Under the pieces are notes generated by a model that was not told the origin of the DNA, searched no databases, and saw nothing but the letters and a program-made list of their open reading frames with translations. The position numbers were made by a program, and so were the translations under genes. From Paenibacillus sedimenti (GTDB taxonomy: Bacteria; Bacillota; Bacilli; Paenibacillales; NBRC-103111), in contig NZ_JACVVD010000003.1 of the NCBI RefSeq assembly GCF_014534655.1, positions 372,001-436,000 of the forward strand: 64,000 nucleotides of DNA, given 5' to 3'. Shown here piece by piece: positions 18,102 to 27,700 of this stretch (position 1 is the first letter of the stretch; the number at the start of each line of letters is the position of its first letter).

Positions 18102-19103
18102 ATGTTAACCTATCTGATCGTCATCGTGGCCCTGGCGCTGCTCTTTGACTTCATCAACGGATTTCACGATACGGCCAATGCTATTGCTACATCGATATCA
18201 ACTAGAGCTTTAAGTCCGCGTGTGGCTGTTGCCATGGCTGCGGTATTAAACTTCGTCGGAGCCATGGTTTCATCTGAAGTCGCTAAAACAGTGGGAGGCA
18301 GCGTTGCAAACCCTGCCAAGATCGAAAATGGCGTTGAGGTTGTTATCGCCGCCCTACTGGCCGCCATTATTTGGAACCTATTGACCTGGTACTACGGGAT
18401 TCCTTCTTCCTCTTCTCATACACTGCTTGGTTCTCTAGCAGGAGCTGTTATAGCAGGGGCGGGTATTCAAGGCGTTAACTGGAGCGGTTTTACGCAAATC
18501 ATTATTATTTTGATTTTATCGCCGATTATTGCATTCGCATTAGGCTTATTAATTATGGTGCTAATTAAATATATCATTTTATGGTCAGGAAATACTTCCA
18601 GGTCCAAGCTCAATCGTATGTTCCGATCACTCCAAGTGGTATCCGCCGGATTGCTTTCATACTCTCACGGCGGTAATGACGCGCAAAAGGCAATGGGTAT
18701 CATCGTTTTTGGTCTGGTTGCCGCCGGTTACCAGTCCGATTTGAGCGTTCCGCTTTGGGTGAAGATCTCCGCGGCTTTAGCTATGGGTCTCGGTACATCC
18801 ATCGGCGGATGGAGAATTATTAAAACCGTTTCCGGCAAAATCGTTAAAATCGAGCCGATCAACGGATTTGCGGCTGATCTGACCTCTTCATTGGTCATTC
18901 AGTTCTCAACACACCTTGGTAAACCATTGTCAACAACACATGTTATTTCTTCCGCCATTATTGGGACAGGCAGTGTCATGCGCTTCCATGAAGTTCAATG
19001 GGCGACAGTTGGACGGATGCTTATTACTTGGGTGATAACAATTCCGATTAGCATCGCCATGGCATTCTCGATCTACTTCCTGCTGTTTAAATTCATCTTC
19101 TAG
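18102..19103 (+). CDS. Pit-family inorganic phosphate transporter
   Basis: Low-affinity, cation-coupled phosphate permease in the cytoplasmic membrane. 333 aa with about nine to ten hydrophobic helices. Both copies of the family signature are visible: DFINGFHDTANAI near the N-terminus (about 11-23) and SHGGNDAQKAMG (about 188-199), plus PLSTTH in the second half. Forms a pair with the upstream DUF47 gene. Start chosen at the ATG after TTTAGGAGGAACTC, which belongs to the repeat element. Confidence 0.93.
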   Translation: MLTYLIVIVALALLFDFINGFHDTANAIATSISTRALSPRVAVAMAAVLNFVGAMVSSEVAKTVGGSVANPAKIENGVEVVIAALLAAIIWNLLTWYYGIPSSSSHTLLGSLAGAVIAGAGIQGVNWSGFTQIIIILILSPIIAFALGLLIMVLIKYIILWSGNTSRSKLNRMFRSLQVVSAGLLSYSHGGNDAQKAMGIIVFGLVAAGYQSDLSVPLWVKISAALAMGLGTSIGGWRIIKTVSGKIVKIEPINGFAADLTSSLVIQFSTHLGKPLSTTHVISSAIIGTGSVMRFHEVQWATVGRMLITWVITIPISIAMAFSIYFLLFKFIF

Positions 19104-19104
19104 T

Positions 19105-19151
19105 TGAGGAATTAAACTGAAAGAAACCGGTTTTTTTCATTGAATTCCTCA
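19105..19151 (+). promoter_or_regulatory. Long imperfect palindrome after pit, possible terminator or operator
   Basis: TGAGGAATT and AATTCCTCA flank an inner GAAAGAAACC/GGTTTTTTTC pairing whose centre is AACCGGTT. As RNA it could end the pit transcript. As DNA the CG-centred AACCGGTT core resembles a LacI-family operator and overlaps the -35 of the amylase promoter. I cannot decide between the two. Confidence 0.4.
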
Positions 19152-19168
19152 TATTCCTGTGATAATAT
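19140..19168 (+). promoter_or_regulatory. Predicted SigA promoter of the amylase gene
   Basis: TTGAAT (19140-19145), 17-base spacer, TAATAT (19163-19168). It faces the amylase gene and lies upstream of the attenuator-like hairpin at 19201-19241. Confidence 0.55.
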
Positions 19169-19200
19169 GGAAGTAGCTGAAAGGCAATGTTACCGCAATA

Positions 19201-19241
19201 AAGGTACAACCTCGAATTTTGATTCGGGTTGTGCCTTTTTT
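19201..19241 (+). terminator. Intrinsic terminator or attenuator in the amylase leader
   Basis: Stem AAGGTACAACCTCGAAT / ATTCGGGTTGTGCCTT (about 16-17 pairs with two G-T pairs), short loop, then seven T. It lies between the predicted promoter and the ribosome-binding site of the amylase gene, so it may act as an attenuator or may only end read-through from pit. An alternative short pairing TGTTACC with GGTACA just upstream could compete with it. Confidence 0.75.
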
Positions 19242-19262
19242 TATTTTGAGAGGAGAATGATT

Positions 19263-21008
19263 ATGAACAGGCATGCCATTTATCACCGCGCCAAACAAAA
19301 TTGGTCTTACGCTTATGACCTTCAAACGCTCCATATCCGGATCCGGACGCAAAGAGGAGATGTTGATCGCGTCGATCTGCTCTGTGGGGACAAATACGCT
19401 TGGGAGGAAACCCATCAAGTCGTACCAATGTCGCTATGGGTTTCGGATCATCTTTTTGATTATTGGACCGCTGAGGTCAGGCCTCCCTTCCGCCGATTGA
19501 TTTATTGGTTTGCCCTTCATCATGAAGAAGAAACGCTCTATTTATCAGAGAAGGGACTTAGCCCAAGCAAGCCTATTAATTATTACGAAGGCGTATTCGA
19601 CTTTCCTTATCTGAATGCCATTGATATCATTGATCCGCCGGCTTGGGTCAAGGATGCAATCTTTTATCAAATCTTTCCGGAACGTTTCGCGAATGGTGTT
19701 CCTTCCATCTCTCCTGTAAATGTAGAGCCTTGGGGAGGCACGCCCACGCCAAAAAATTTCTTTGGAGGCGATTTGCAAGGGGTGATTGACCGCCTGGATC
19801 ATTTAACAGCGCTTGGTGTGAACGCGATTTATTTTAATCCTCTTTTTAAAGCAACGACGAATCACAAGTACGATACAACGGACTATTTGCAAGTCGATCC
19901 TCAATTCGGCACCAATGATACTTTAAAAACGCTAGTGAAAGCTTGTCATGAGCGTGGAATCCGCGTGCTGCTGGATGCTGTTTTCAATCATTCCGGCAAA
20001 GAGTTCGCTCCATTTGCGGATTGCATCCGAAATGGCGCTAAGTCCCGGTATGCCGATTGGTTTCATGTTCGCAAGTGGCCGATTGAAGTTGTCGATCGGG
20101 TTCCATCTTATGAGACTTTTGCCTTCGAGCCGCTTATGCCGAAATTGAACACGGAAAATCCGGAAGTCAAGGCGTATCTGCTTGAAGTAGCTCGCTACTG
20201 GATTGAAGAGGTAGGCATCGATGGCTGGAGGCTGGACGTGGCTAACGAAGTCGACCATCACTTCTGGCGCGATTTCCGGAAGACAGTCAAAGCAGTGAAG
20301 CCGGATGCTTATATTCTTGGAGAAATCAACCACGACTCCATGCCGTGGCTGCAGGGTGACCAGTTCGATGCCATTATGAACTATCCGTTTACCAATGCGG
20401 TGAACGACTTCTTCCTTCTTGGTCGAATAGACGCAGCCGGCCTCGCTCATCGTCTATCCGCTCAGCTTGCCAGCTACCCGCAGCAGGTTAACGAAGTGGC
20501 CTTCAACTTATTAGGCAGCCATGATACCGATCGCATTCTCTCTCTCGCTGGCGGGAATACTTCGCTCGTAAAGCTTGCAACCTTGTTCCAGCATACGTTC
20601 CTGGGCGTGCCTTGCATCTATTACGGGGATGAAATTGGTTTGGATGGCGGGCATGACCCGGCCAACCGCAAATGCATGGAATGGGATGAGCGGAAACAAG
20701 ATCTCGAATTGTTTCAATTTTTCAAGGAAATAACCCATCTTCGTCATACGTATCCAGCCTTGCGAACAGGCAAGTTTACTATACTTCTGGCTGAGGAGAA
20801 TGACGGACGGTTTGCTTATGAGCGCTCTGACGGGCAAGATCAACTTATTATTTTACTCAACAGAAGTACGAAAAGCGCTAAATTTGAGCTATTAGTCGAA
20901 GGCGCGGAATGGATAAATGTCTTCACAAACGAAAGTATGATCGCAAAAACAAATAAATTGAAATTCATATTACCTGCTTACGGTTACGCGGTTTTTAAAG
21001 CGAAATGA
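19263..21008 (+). CDS. Neopullulanase/cyclomaltodextrinase-type alpha-amylase
   Basis: GH13 hydrolase of maltodextrins, cyclodextrins or pullulan. 581 aa with no signal peptide, so intracellular. An N-terminal beta domain (about the first 130 residues, CBM34-like) precedes the catalytic barrel beginning [16 protein letters not shown]13 regions are visible: [18 protein letters not shown] with the nucleophile Asp, GEINHD with the acid Glu, and LGSHDTDR. The ATG at 19263 has GAGAGGAG seven bases before it; the frame extends upstream to 19140 but without a site and across the terminator hairpin. Exact substrate cannot be told from the sequence. Confidence 0.9.
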   Translation: MNRHAIYHRAKQNWSYAYDLQTLHIRIRTQRGDVDRVDLLCGDKYAWEETHQVVPMSLWVSDHLFDYWTAEVRPPFRRLIYWFALHHEEETLYLSEKGLSPSKPINYYEGVFDFPYLNAIDIIDPPAWVKDAIFYQIFPERFANGVPSISPVNVEPWGGTPTPKNFFGGDLQGVIDRLDHLTALGVNAIYFNPLFKATTNHKYDTTDYLQVDPQFGTNDTLKTLVKACHERGIRVLLDAVFNHSGKEFAPFADCIRNGAKSRYADWFHVRKWPIEVVDRVPSYETFAFEPLMPKLNTENPEVKAYLLEVARYWIEEVGIDGWRLDVANEVDHHFWRDFRKTVKAVKPDAYILGEINHDSMPWLQGDQFDAIMNYPFTNAVNDFFLLGRIDAAGLAHRLSAQLASYPQQVNEVAFNLLGSHDTDRILSLAGGNTSLVKLATLFQHTFLGVPCIYYGDEIGLDGGHDPANRKCMEWDERKQDLELFQFFKEITHLRHTYPALRTGKFTILLAEENDGRFAYERSDGQDQLIILLNRSTKSAKFELLVEGAEWINVFTNESMIAKTNKLKFILPAYGYAVFKAK

Positions 21009-21047
21009 AAAATCATCCCAAACTCTTATGAGTTTGGGATGATTTTT
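21008..21047. terminator. Bidirectional terminator between amylase gene and rex
   Basis: AAAAATCATCCCAAACTC and its exact complement flank a TTAT loop, giving an A/T tail on each strand. It serves the converging amylase and rex genes. Confidence 0.92.
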
Positions 21048-21081
21048 GTTGCGGCTGCGCAGCTAAGCCGTTAAGTCTAAG

Positions 21082-21702
21082 TTAATCCAAATAATAAGCC
21101 AAGCTCTGGAGCTCAGTAGTAAAATCCGCATGATGTACACGAACATCAGCCGGTACCTTAATAATGACAGGCGCGAAGTTCAATATGGCTTCTATCCCGC
21201 ATTCAACGAACTGATTCGCCACATTTTGAGCTTCTACAGCAGGTACAGTAATGATCCCAATGCGCACGCCAAGCTTTGTTATAGTTTGTTTCATCTCATG
21301 CATGGGCTGCACGGTCAGATTATTAATCGATTCCCCTGCTTTGCCAGGCATAGCATCGAAAACAGCGACAATTTTCATATCATTGCGCAAATACGTATTA
21401 TAATTGCACAAAGCGCGTCCCAAGTTTCCGGCGCCAACGAGTGCGACCTGAATGTGCCGGTCCAGCTTAAGAATTTGGCGAATTTTCTCAATCAGGTACG
21501 ACACATCATAGCCAATCCCCTTCTTCCCGAATTCCCCGAAATACGCTAAGTCCTTACGAATTTGCGCCGGATTCAGATCCAGCTTTTGACCCAGATCCTG
21601 CGACGATACGGTCATAATATTTTTCATCGCAAGTTCATTGAGAAATCGCAAGTAAATGGGCAGTCGGCGAACGACCGCCTCTGATATTTTTTGCGTCTTC
21701 AC
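21082..21702 (-). CDS. rex: Redox-sensing transcriptional repressor Rex
   Basis: Senses the NADH/NAD+ ratio and represses fermentation and respiration genes. About 206 aa: N-terminal winged helix (ISEAVVRRLPIYLRFL to LDLNPAQIRKDLAYFG), Rossmann domain with LVGAGNLGRAL, and a C-terminal swapped helix. I chose GTG at 21702, preceded by GGGGGAGGTACTGCC; it overlaps the dinG stop as GTGA. The ATG at 21723 would add seven residues but lacks a good site. The NADH-linked qcr, ackA and dehydrogenase genes in this window are possible targets, though no clear Rex box was found. Confidence 0.95.
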   Translation of the reverse strand: MKTQKISEAVVRRLPIYLRFLNELAMKNIMTVSSQDLGQKLDLNPAQIRKDLAYFGEFGKKGIGYDVSYLIEKIRQILKLDRHIQVALVGAGNLGRALCNYNTYLRNDMKIVAVFDAMPGKAGESINNLTVQPMHEMKQTITKLGVRIGIITVPAVEAQNVANQFVECGIEAILNFAPVIIKVPADVRVHHADFTTELQSLAYYLD

Positions 21703-24566
21703 GGCAGTACCTCCCCCATCCAATCCTGAATCCTTGGTAACATTTGCTCGGTTGTCATATGTTCGATCTTCGGTCCCGGCAGCGAATAGAGGAAGTGCTT
21801 GCCATAGTAAGTATCGATAACACGGGTATCGTAGATGATGACAATCCCTTTATCGGATGCCCTCCGTACAAGACGTCCAAAGCCTTGCTTGAAACGAATA
21901 ACGGCCTGAGGCACAGAAAATTTCATAAAAGGGTTCTCATTGCGCTTCTTAATATTCTCGCATTTGGCCTCCACGAGCGGATGATTGGGCGGTTGAAACG
22001 GAAGTCGGATAATCGCCAAACAGCTAAGCGCATCTCCCGGAATGTCGACGCCTTCCCAGAATGAACTTGTGCCTAAAAGCACGCACATTTTGTTATCCTG
22101 GAACATTCTCGTCAATTTACTCCGGTTACCGCTGTCAACCCCCTGCCCAAGCACCGTGATGCCGTGCGGCTTCAAAAAGTCCTTCATGCCCGCGTAAATC
22201 TGCTTCAGCATTCGATTCGACGTGCACAAGATCAGCATTCGTCCTTTGGTTACGAGAGCAACGTCGCAAAGAGATTGAATGAGTGCGTTAATGAAAACAG
22301 GATCGCCGGATGCACCTTTAATCGTTGGGAAATCCCGTGGAATCACGACCAGCGCTTGCTCACGATAATTGAATGGCGAAGGCAGCTGGACGGTTTTCAC
22401 CTTCCCTGCCTCTTCATCCTGAGGAATGTGTAAGCCAAGCTGGTCTGCCGAGTATTGGAAAGATTTATTTACCGACAATGTTGCGGAAGTGAGAATGATG
22501 CTATCTTTCGTTTCAAAAAAATGCTGCTGCAGCAGAGGGCTCACATCGGTTGGGACACTAAGGAGCTGCAGTGATCTTGCTTTCGAATACGTGCCCGCTT
22601 CCATCCAGTATACATAGCCTTCGTCCGCCATTTTCATGAAGAAATGAAGGGCGTCCCGATGGTTGTAAAGCTCCTTAATCGTTCCGTTCAGATCTGTAAC
22701 CAGTCCTTGAACCTCGAACACATCCTGCATATCCTTGATCTCGCTCAATAGCTTATCCAGGGTGCGCAGCAGATCATTCGCGCCAAGATAGATGTTGTCT
22801 TCCATGATCAATAGCTCGTTCCAATTCGACGGCAGCGTCTCCGGCTTCATTCGAAGCACATACTGCGAATTCTCCGATTGAGACGGATCGCTCTTGGAAG
22901 AGACCAGCTCGTAAAGCGATTCACTGAGCCGTTCCCAATCCTCTTTGATGTTGACGATCTTCGGGAATAGAGTATCGATCGACTCGCACCATGCCGCGGC
23001 ACGCTCCGGATGATCGTCGTTTTTTTGTAAGCGGAAGCGCAACATTGGCAGCTGGCCGCTGCGATTATCTTTATACAACCATTGCATCGTATTGTAAAAG
23101 GCGGCAGAATGAAGCTCAATCCCGAGATGCTTGCTAGCCACTTCTTCAAAGTGATGAGCCTCATCGATGACCAGATGCTTGTACGCCGGTAAAAGCCGAT
23201 TCTCTGCTTTCATATCCGTAAACAATAAAGAATGATTCGTAATGACCACATCAGCCGTATTGGCATCGTTACGGGCACGGTGATAGAAGCACTTCTTGAA
23301 CCAAGGGCACATCCGGTTTAAACAGGAATCCGTATCGCTCGCAACCGTATACCAGAACTGTGCTCCTTTATTTCCAAAATGCAGCTCCTCTTCATCGCCA
23401 TGCTCCGTCTCGCTTAACCATACAACCATTTGAGCAGCTGTAATCGGATCTTCCTTGCCATGTTCGTAATCTCTTGTGGTCAACTTGTTCTCGAACTTGC
23501 GCAAACAGAGATAATGGCTTCTTCCTTTAAGCACAGCTGCTTTAAAATTGACAGGGAAAATCTCTTTCAAAAGAGGAATATCGCGCTCGCGCAGCTGCTC
23601 CTGAAGATTGATCGTATGCGTCGAGACGATGACTTTTTTATCATGCTTAATCCCGTAGTACAACGATGGAATTAAGTAACCCAGCGATTTGCCCGTTCCC
23701 GTTCCCGCTTCAATCATAAGATGCTGATCCGTTCGCAGGGATTGCTCTACTTCGCGGATCATCTGCTCTTGAGATTCCCGTTCCTCGAACACCTCAAACT
23801 TTTGCTTAAGCGCTTCTTTCAGACCCTGATGAAACTCCGTAAAGGTAGAACCGAGCAGGTGACCTGCATCATCCCCATCACGAATGTCATCTTCCTCGCC
23901 CCAATCGTTCACATTCAACGTAAATTGGCGGAAATAACGATGTGCATCCACATCCACGCTCGTTTCAGATTCTTTAAACATGCGAATTTCATCTATAAAC
24001 CAGCCTAAGTCAGTGGCACCGCTTTCGAAAATATGGTTTAAACGCTGTACCGTCAGAAGCGGTAAACGAAGCAGCCTTTCCATGCAAATGATCCAGATCA
24101 GTGCGGTTACTTCCGCGTCGCTATCCGCCTGGTGAGGACGCTCATGGTCCAAACCAAACAAGCCCGCAACCATGCTCAGCTGCAGACTGGATATCGATGG
24201 GAAAAGAATGCGAAGCATATCCATCGTATCCAGCACACGACCTGAAAATGGCGGGTAGCCTGTCTTGGTTAGTCCTCTTTGCAAGAAAGAAAGATCGAAC
24301 GGGACATGGTGGCCGACAAGCACACAATCGAATAACAGCGGAAACATATCCGACATCACTTGATCCAAGGACGGCGCGTCCTTTACCATATCGTCCGTTA
24401 TTCCCGTTAATGTTGTAATCGAAGAAGGTATACCGGTCCCAGGGTTAACCAGGGAAGTATACCTGTCTACGATTTGAAATTGATCTATGATGACAAGCCC
24501 GACCTGGATGATCTCATCCGCATGCCCGCTTCCTGTCGTTTCAAAATCCAATACTGCAAATTTCAT
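21699..24566 (-). CDS. dinG: DinG-family helicase with N-terminal DEDDh exonuclease
   Basis: Exonuclease-helicase fusion of the Firmicutes DinG type. The product is about 955 aa. Begins with the exonuclease motif AVLDFETTG and has HHVPFD and a later HQADSDA motif; the helicase part has Walker A EAGTGTGKS, DEAH box VIDEAHHFEE and a C-terminal FKQGFGRLVRR. Four cysteines (one in HYLCLRKF, then C-x4-C-x5-C) match the spacing known for the iron-sulfur cluster of E. coli DinG. I prefer the ATG at 24566, where the exonuclease domain begins as in relatives; an in-frame ATG at 24608 gives 969 aa. Neither has a strong ribosome-binding site. Its stop overlaps the rex GTG. Confidence 0.93.
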   Translation of the reverse strand: MKFAVLDFETTGSGHADEIIQVGLVIIDQFQIVDRYTSLVNPGTGIPSSITTLTGITDDMVKDAPSLDQVMSDMFPLLFDCVLVGHHVPFDLSFLQRGLTKTGYPPFSGRVLDTMDMLRILFPSISSLQLSMVAGLFGLDHERPHQADSDAEVTALIWIICMERLLRLPLLTVQRLNHIFESGATDLGWFIDEIRMFKESETSVDVDAHRYFRQFTLNVNDWGEEDDIRDGDDAGHLLGSTFTEFHQGLKEALKQKFEVFEERESQEQMIREVEQSLRTDQHLMIEAGTGTGKSLGYLIPSLYYGIKHDKKVIVSTHTINLQEQLRERDIPLLKEIFPVNFKAAVLKGRSHYLCLRKFENKLTTRDYEHGKEDPITAAQMVVWLSETEHGDEEELHFGNKGAQFWYTVASDTDSCLNRMCPWFKKCFYHRARNDANTADVVITNHSLLFTDMKAENRLLPAYKHLVIDEAHHFEEVASKHLGIELHSAAFYNTMQWLYKDNRSGQLPMLRFRLQKNDDHPERAAAWCESIDTLFPKIVNIKEDWERLSESLYELVSSKSDPSQSENSQYVLRMKPETLPSNWNELLIMEDNIYLGANDLLRTLDKLLSEIKDMQDVFEVQGLVTDLNGTIKELYNHRDALHFFMKMADEGYVYWMEAGTYSKARSLQLLSVPTDVSPLLQQHFFETKDSIILTSATLSVNKSFQYSADQLGLHIPQDEEAGKVKTVQLPSPFNYREQALVVIPRDFPTIKGASGDPVFINALIQSLCDVALVTKGRMLILCTSNRMLKQIYAGMKDFLKPHGITVLGQGVDSGNRSKLTRMFQDNKMCVLLGTSSFWEGVDIPGDALSCLAIIRLPFQPPNHPLVEAKCENIKKRNENPFMKFSVPQAVIRFKQGFGRLVRRASDKGIVIIYDTRVIDTYYGKHFLYSLPGPKIEHMTTEQMLPRIQDWMGEVLP

Positions 24567-24662
24567 GACGTGAATTTCAATCCCTTCGTCCTGCGCTTCT
24601 CCTAGCATACCAAATCTAATCAGGAAAAGGGAATAGCTAGTTCATTTCTTACGACGTATACC

Positions 24663-25256
24663 TTAGGACTCATCCAAATTAATAAGCGGATCCACACAGG
24701 AAGGATCTGTATGGTACGCTTTTTGAAAATACTCGAACGCCTTCTCCATATTTTGATTCTGAACTTGTATGCAGCCCATTGCGTTATAGGAGATTGCCTT
24801 CATCTTCGTATTGTCGGTCAGGGGAAGAAGGAATTGAAAATGCCGATAAGCTTCCCCATATTCCCCTTTCCGCAAATACCCCATGGCCAAATAGATGCGC
24901 GCGAGCAAAAAATCCGGCTGCTGCTTGATCAGCACCTCAAATTCTTGAATGGCCTGATCATACATATATAGCTTGTAATAGCCTTGACCTTTTGTAAACT
25001 CGTCAGTTTGCTTGCCGGATAAATCCAGTTCCATAAGTTCATTATGGAGAGTTTGGGTACTGATCGGTACGGCCCCATAAAACTTTCCCAGCTTCTCCTC
25101 AAACAGCAGCCATGACTCAATAAACTCGTCGCTCATCGTTTTCAGTACTTGTAATTGCTCATCGAGCTCCGCTTTTTTCTCACCGATACTATTTGGGTAT
25201 TCCTTTTGGATTTCTTCCAAAACCTCGTTCATTGTGGAAAATAAATGCTTAAACAT
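24663..25256 (-). CDS. TPR-repeat protein
   Basis: 197-aa soluble protein. The N-terminal 75 residues are helical and charged; from about residue 85 at least three tetratricopeptide-like units follow (YDQAIQEFEVLIKQQPDF, GEYGEAYRHF, NMEKAFEYFQKAYHTDPS). Such proteins hold complexes together; no partner is indicated. ATG at 25256 chosen because AGGTGG lies eight bases upstream; the upstream GTG at 25268 overlaps that site. The preceding CTTTCGAAGCAA may be a worn copy of the dispersed repeat. The name ypmA or similar does not apply. Confidence 0.8.
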   Translation of the reverse strand: MFKHLFSTMNEVLEEIQKEYPNSIGEKKAELDEQLQVLKTMSDEFIESWLLFEEKLGKFYGAVPISTQTLHNELMELDLSGKQTDEFTKGQGYYKLYMYDQAIQEFEVLIKQQPDFLLARIYLAMGYLRKGEYGEAYRHFQFLLPLTDNTKMKAISYNAMGCIQVQNQNMEKAFEYFQKAYHTDPSCVDPLINLDES

Positions 25257-25356
25257 TTGGCATCCCACCTTTGCTTCGAAAGCTTATCCTCATTCTTTGT
25301 AAACAACGCCCTTTTCATGCATGGCATATAAGCGAAAGCGGGATTCAAACTACCTG

Positions 25357-25740
25357 TTAGAGAACCGTAGAATGTTCTTCTTCTTTGAGCAATTGAGCGA
25401 CTTTGTTATTCGCTCCCATGATCGCGATTGTCGGGCGATGCTTCTTGGCCTCTTCATCAGTCATCATCGCATAGGACACGATAATAATCGTATCTCCCGT
25501 CTGCACTAAACGTGCAGCCGCGCCGTTCAAGCAAATGACTCCGGAGCCGCGTGGACCCGGAATAATGTACGTTTCAAGACGTGCACCATTGTTGTTATTG
25601 ACGATCTGTACCTTCTCGTTCGGGTACATATCCACCAAATCGATCAAATCTTCGTCAATCGTAATACTGCCAATATAGTTCAAATTCGCCTCTGTCACCG
25701 TTGCGCGGTGAATTTTGGCTTTCATCATCGTACGAAACAT
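25357..25740 (-). CDS. panD: Aspartate 1-decarboxylase (pyruvoyl enzyme)
   Basis: Makes beta-alanine for pantothenate. 127 aa. The self-processing Gly24-Ser25 site that yields the pyruvoyl group is visible in [18 protein letters not shown] follows. Start at ATG 25740 (AGGGAAG eight bases before) gives the usual [15 protein letters not shown] beginning; the GTG at 25749 overlaps the panC stop but sits directly on the ribosome-binding site. Third gene of panB-panC-panD. Confidence 0.95.
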   Translation of the reverse strand: MFRTMMKAKIHRATVTEANLNYIGSITIDEDLIDLVDMYPNEKVQIVNNNNGARLETYIIPGPRGSGVICLNGAAARLVQTGDTIIIVSYAMMTDEEAKKHRPTIAIMGANNKVAQLLKEEEHSTVL

Positions 25741-25745
25741 ATGCG

Positions 25746-26633
25746 TCACTTCCCTACGGGTAGAATCAAGTTATCAATAAGACGGGTGTTCCCGAATTTA
25801 ACGGCCAATGCAATGATAATGGATGAAAGATCGGAAAGATAGCTGCTTTCAAAAGGTTGTAATGTAGGATATTCAAGCACTTCTACATAATCAATTGTGG
25901 CAAGCGGCGCTGATGCAATGTGCCTGCTAACCAATTGATTAAGCTGGGCAGCTGTAAAATTCGCGTTTGCTTGAACATAATCTTCGGCTTTCTGAAGTGC
26001 CTGAGAAAGTACCAGAGCTTGCCTGCGTTCCTCTTCGCTTAGATACACATTCCGCGAGCTCATCGCTAGCCCATCCGGCTCCCGAAGTGTAGGACAAGGT
26101 ACAATCTCTACAGGCATATTAAGGTCGTTCACCACTTGCTGAATGACCGCTACCTGCTGCGCATCCTTCAATCCGAAGAATGCCTGATCCGGCTGTACGA
26201 TATGGAACAGCTTGCTGACTACCGTCGCTACCCCATCAAAATGTCCCGGCCGGGATGCGCCGCATAAGCGGTCAGTAAGACCAGTTACGCTAACCGCTGT
26301 GCGAATCTGTCCCGGATACATCTCTTTAATATCCGGCATGAAAACGATGTCGGCTCCCGCGGCTTCCGCCACATATAAATCCCGCTCCGCATTGCGCGGA
26401 TAACGCTCGAAATCCTCATTAGGTCCGAATTGCAGCGGATTAACAAATATGCTTAATACGACGAGACCGCATTGTTCACGCGCTTTGCGTAGTAGACTGG
26501 CATGACCTTCATGTAAAAAACCCATTGTCGGGACAAACCCGACGGCTTGATCGTTCTTACGCCGGTATGAGCGAATGCGTGCACGCAAATCGCTGATTGA
26601 ATGTATCACTTCCATTGTATGGACAGCTTTCAT
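25746..26633 (-). CDS. panC: Pantothenate synthetase
   Basis: Joins pantoate and beta-alanine using ATP, via pantoyl adenylate. About 295 aa. Motifs: [10 protein letters not shown] with the HIGH-like His residues, [17 protein letters not shown] and the MSSRN loop. Start at ATG 26633 with AGGAG eleven bases upstream is preferred over the GTG at 26642 that touches the panB stop. Sits directly between panB and panD with overlapping ends, so translationally coupled. Confidence 0.95.
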   Translation of the reverse strand: MKAVHTMEVIHSISDLRARIRSYRRKNDQAVGFVPTMGFLHEGHASLLRKAREQCGLVVLSIFVNPLQFGPNEDFERYPRNAERDLYVAEAAGADIVFMPDIKEMYPGQIRTAVSVTGLTDRLCGASRPGHFDGVATVVSKLFHIVQPDQAFFGLKDAQQVAVIQQVVNDLNMPVEIVPCPTLREPDGLAMSSRNVYLSEEERRQALVLSQALQKAEDYVQANANFTAAQLNQLVSRHIASAPLATIDYVEVLEYPTLQPFESSYLSDLSSIIIALAVKFGNTRLIDNLILPVGK

Positions 26634-26641
26634 GGCGACCA

Positions 26642-27496
26642 CTACTCCTTATCCCCGTACAAATATTGAACTACATCATTATCCATATGAAACGTATTTT
26701 CCGGTGCAGGGAACGTACGCGATTTCACTTCCTGCACATATTCTCGGATGCCTTCACGTATAGTCTCCCCAATATTCGCGTATGTTTTTACGAACTTTCT
26801 GGGTACGCTGGCGCTTCCATACTGAAGAAGGTCGTGATAGACCAGCACCTGTCCATCGCAATGAACACCGGAGCCGATGCCGATGGTCGGAATCGATAGC
26901 TCCTTCGTGATCCAAGCCGCAAGCTCCTCGGTAACCAGCTCCAATACAACCATGCACGCCCCAGCTTGCTCAATCGCTTTCGCATCGCGCATCAGCTTCT
27001 CCGCTTGTTCAGAGCTTCGGCCCTGAACACGGAACCCTCCTAGCTGGTGCACCGATTGAGGGGTGAGACCAAGATGGCCGACGACGGGAACGCCTGCTTT
27101 GGTAATCGCTTCAACCGTTGCCGCTATTTCAGCGCCGCCTTCAAGCTTAACAGCTTTGGCTCCGCCTTCCTGCATCAAACGGGCTACGCCTTTTAACGTC
27201 ACATCCAAGCTGCCATGATAAGTCAAGAACGGCATGTCTGCTACGACAAACGTATTACTTGCTCCCCGCACAGTCGCGCGAGTATGATACACCATATCAT
27301 CGAGCGTCACGGGCAGCGTCGAATCGTAGCCCAGCACCACATTGCCCAGCGAATCTCCTACGAGAATCACATCGACGCCCGCTTCCTCAGAGAGCATTGC
27401 CGACGGGTAATCATAGGCCGTCACCATCGTAATCGGCATACCATCCTGCTTCATCTTTCTCATCTTGGCTGTTGTTAATGGCTTGCGTTGTTCCAT
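26642..27496 (-). CDS. panB: Ketopantoate hydroxymethyltransferase
   Basis: Adds a hydroxymethyl group from methylene-tetrahydrofolate to ketoisovalerate, the first committed pantothenate step. 284 aa with the typical segments VTAYDYPSA, VGDSLGNVVLGYDST and LEGG, and the catalytic Glu in VVLELV. Preceded by a long leader with an intrinsic terminator 27 bases before the ATG, suggesting attenuation control. First gene of the pan operon. Confidence 0.96.
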   Translation of the reverse strand: MEQRKPLTTAKMRKMKQDGMPITMVTAYDYPSAMLSEEAGVDVILVGDSLGNVVLGYDSTLPVTLDDMVYHTRATVRGASNTFVVADMPFLTYHGSLDVTLKGVARLMQEGGAKAVKLEGGAEIAATVEAITKAGVPVVGHLGLTPQSVHQLGGFRVQGRSSEQAEKLMRDAKAIEQAGACMVVLELVTEELAAWITKELSIPTIGIGSGVHCDGQVLVYHDLLQYGSASVPRKFVKTYANIGETIREGIREYVQEVKSRTFPAPENTFHMDNDVVQYLYGDKE

Positions 27497-27522
27497 GCGT
27501 ATCCCAGCTTTCCTATAAAATG

Positions 27523-27552
27523 AAAAAAACCTTTTAGCCAGGAGCTAAAAGG
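27523..27552 (-). terminator. Attenuator terminator in the panB leader
   Basis: Minus-strand CCTTTTAGC, five-base loop, GCTAAAAGG, then seven T, just before the panB ribosome-binding site. Its position between promoter and gene argues for a regulated terminator. Confidence 0.88.
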
Positions 27553-27693
27553 AGCGCATGCAGAAAGAATCCAATGATCCTTCTGTCTCGGTCCTCTTAA
27601 GGCTCAGAGCAGAATCCAACATTTTGTTTCAAGTAGTATTCCATTATTGCCTTAATTAACTCCAGAGTGCAGTTCCTGCAAGATACCGCCTCA
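27553..27693 (-). ncRNA. Structured panB leader, candidate pan RNA motif
   Basis: About 140 bases of transcribed leader between the promoter and the attenuator terminator. A TTAAGGC/GCCTTAA pair closes a large stem-loop (27592-27659), followed by a smaller CAGAA/TTCTG stem (27560-27584). A conserved RNA called the pan motif is known upstream of panB/panC/panD genes in Firmicutes; position fits, but I cannot verify its consensus here. Confidence 0.5.
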
Positions 27694-27700
27694 TGCATTC

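Noticed and set aside
19170-19241. T-box-like sequence (GTTACCGC) in the amylase leader
   Set aside because: The core TGGNACC needed to pair with the tRNA end is absent and the leader is too short for a specifier stem.
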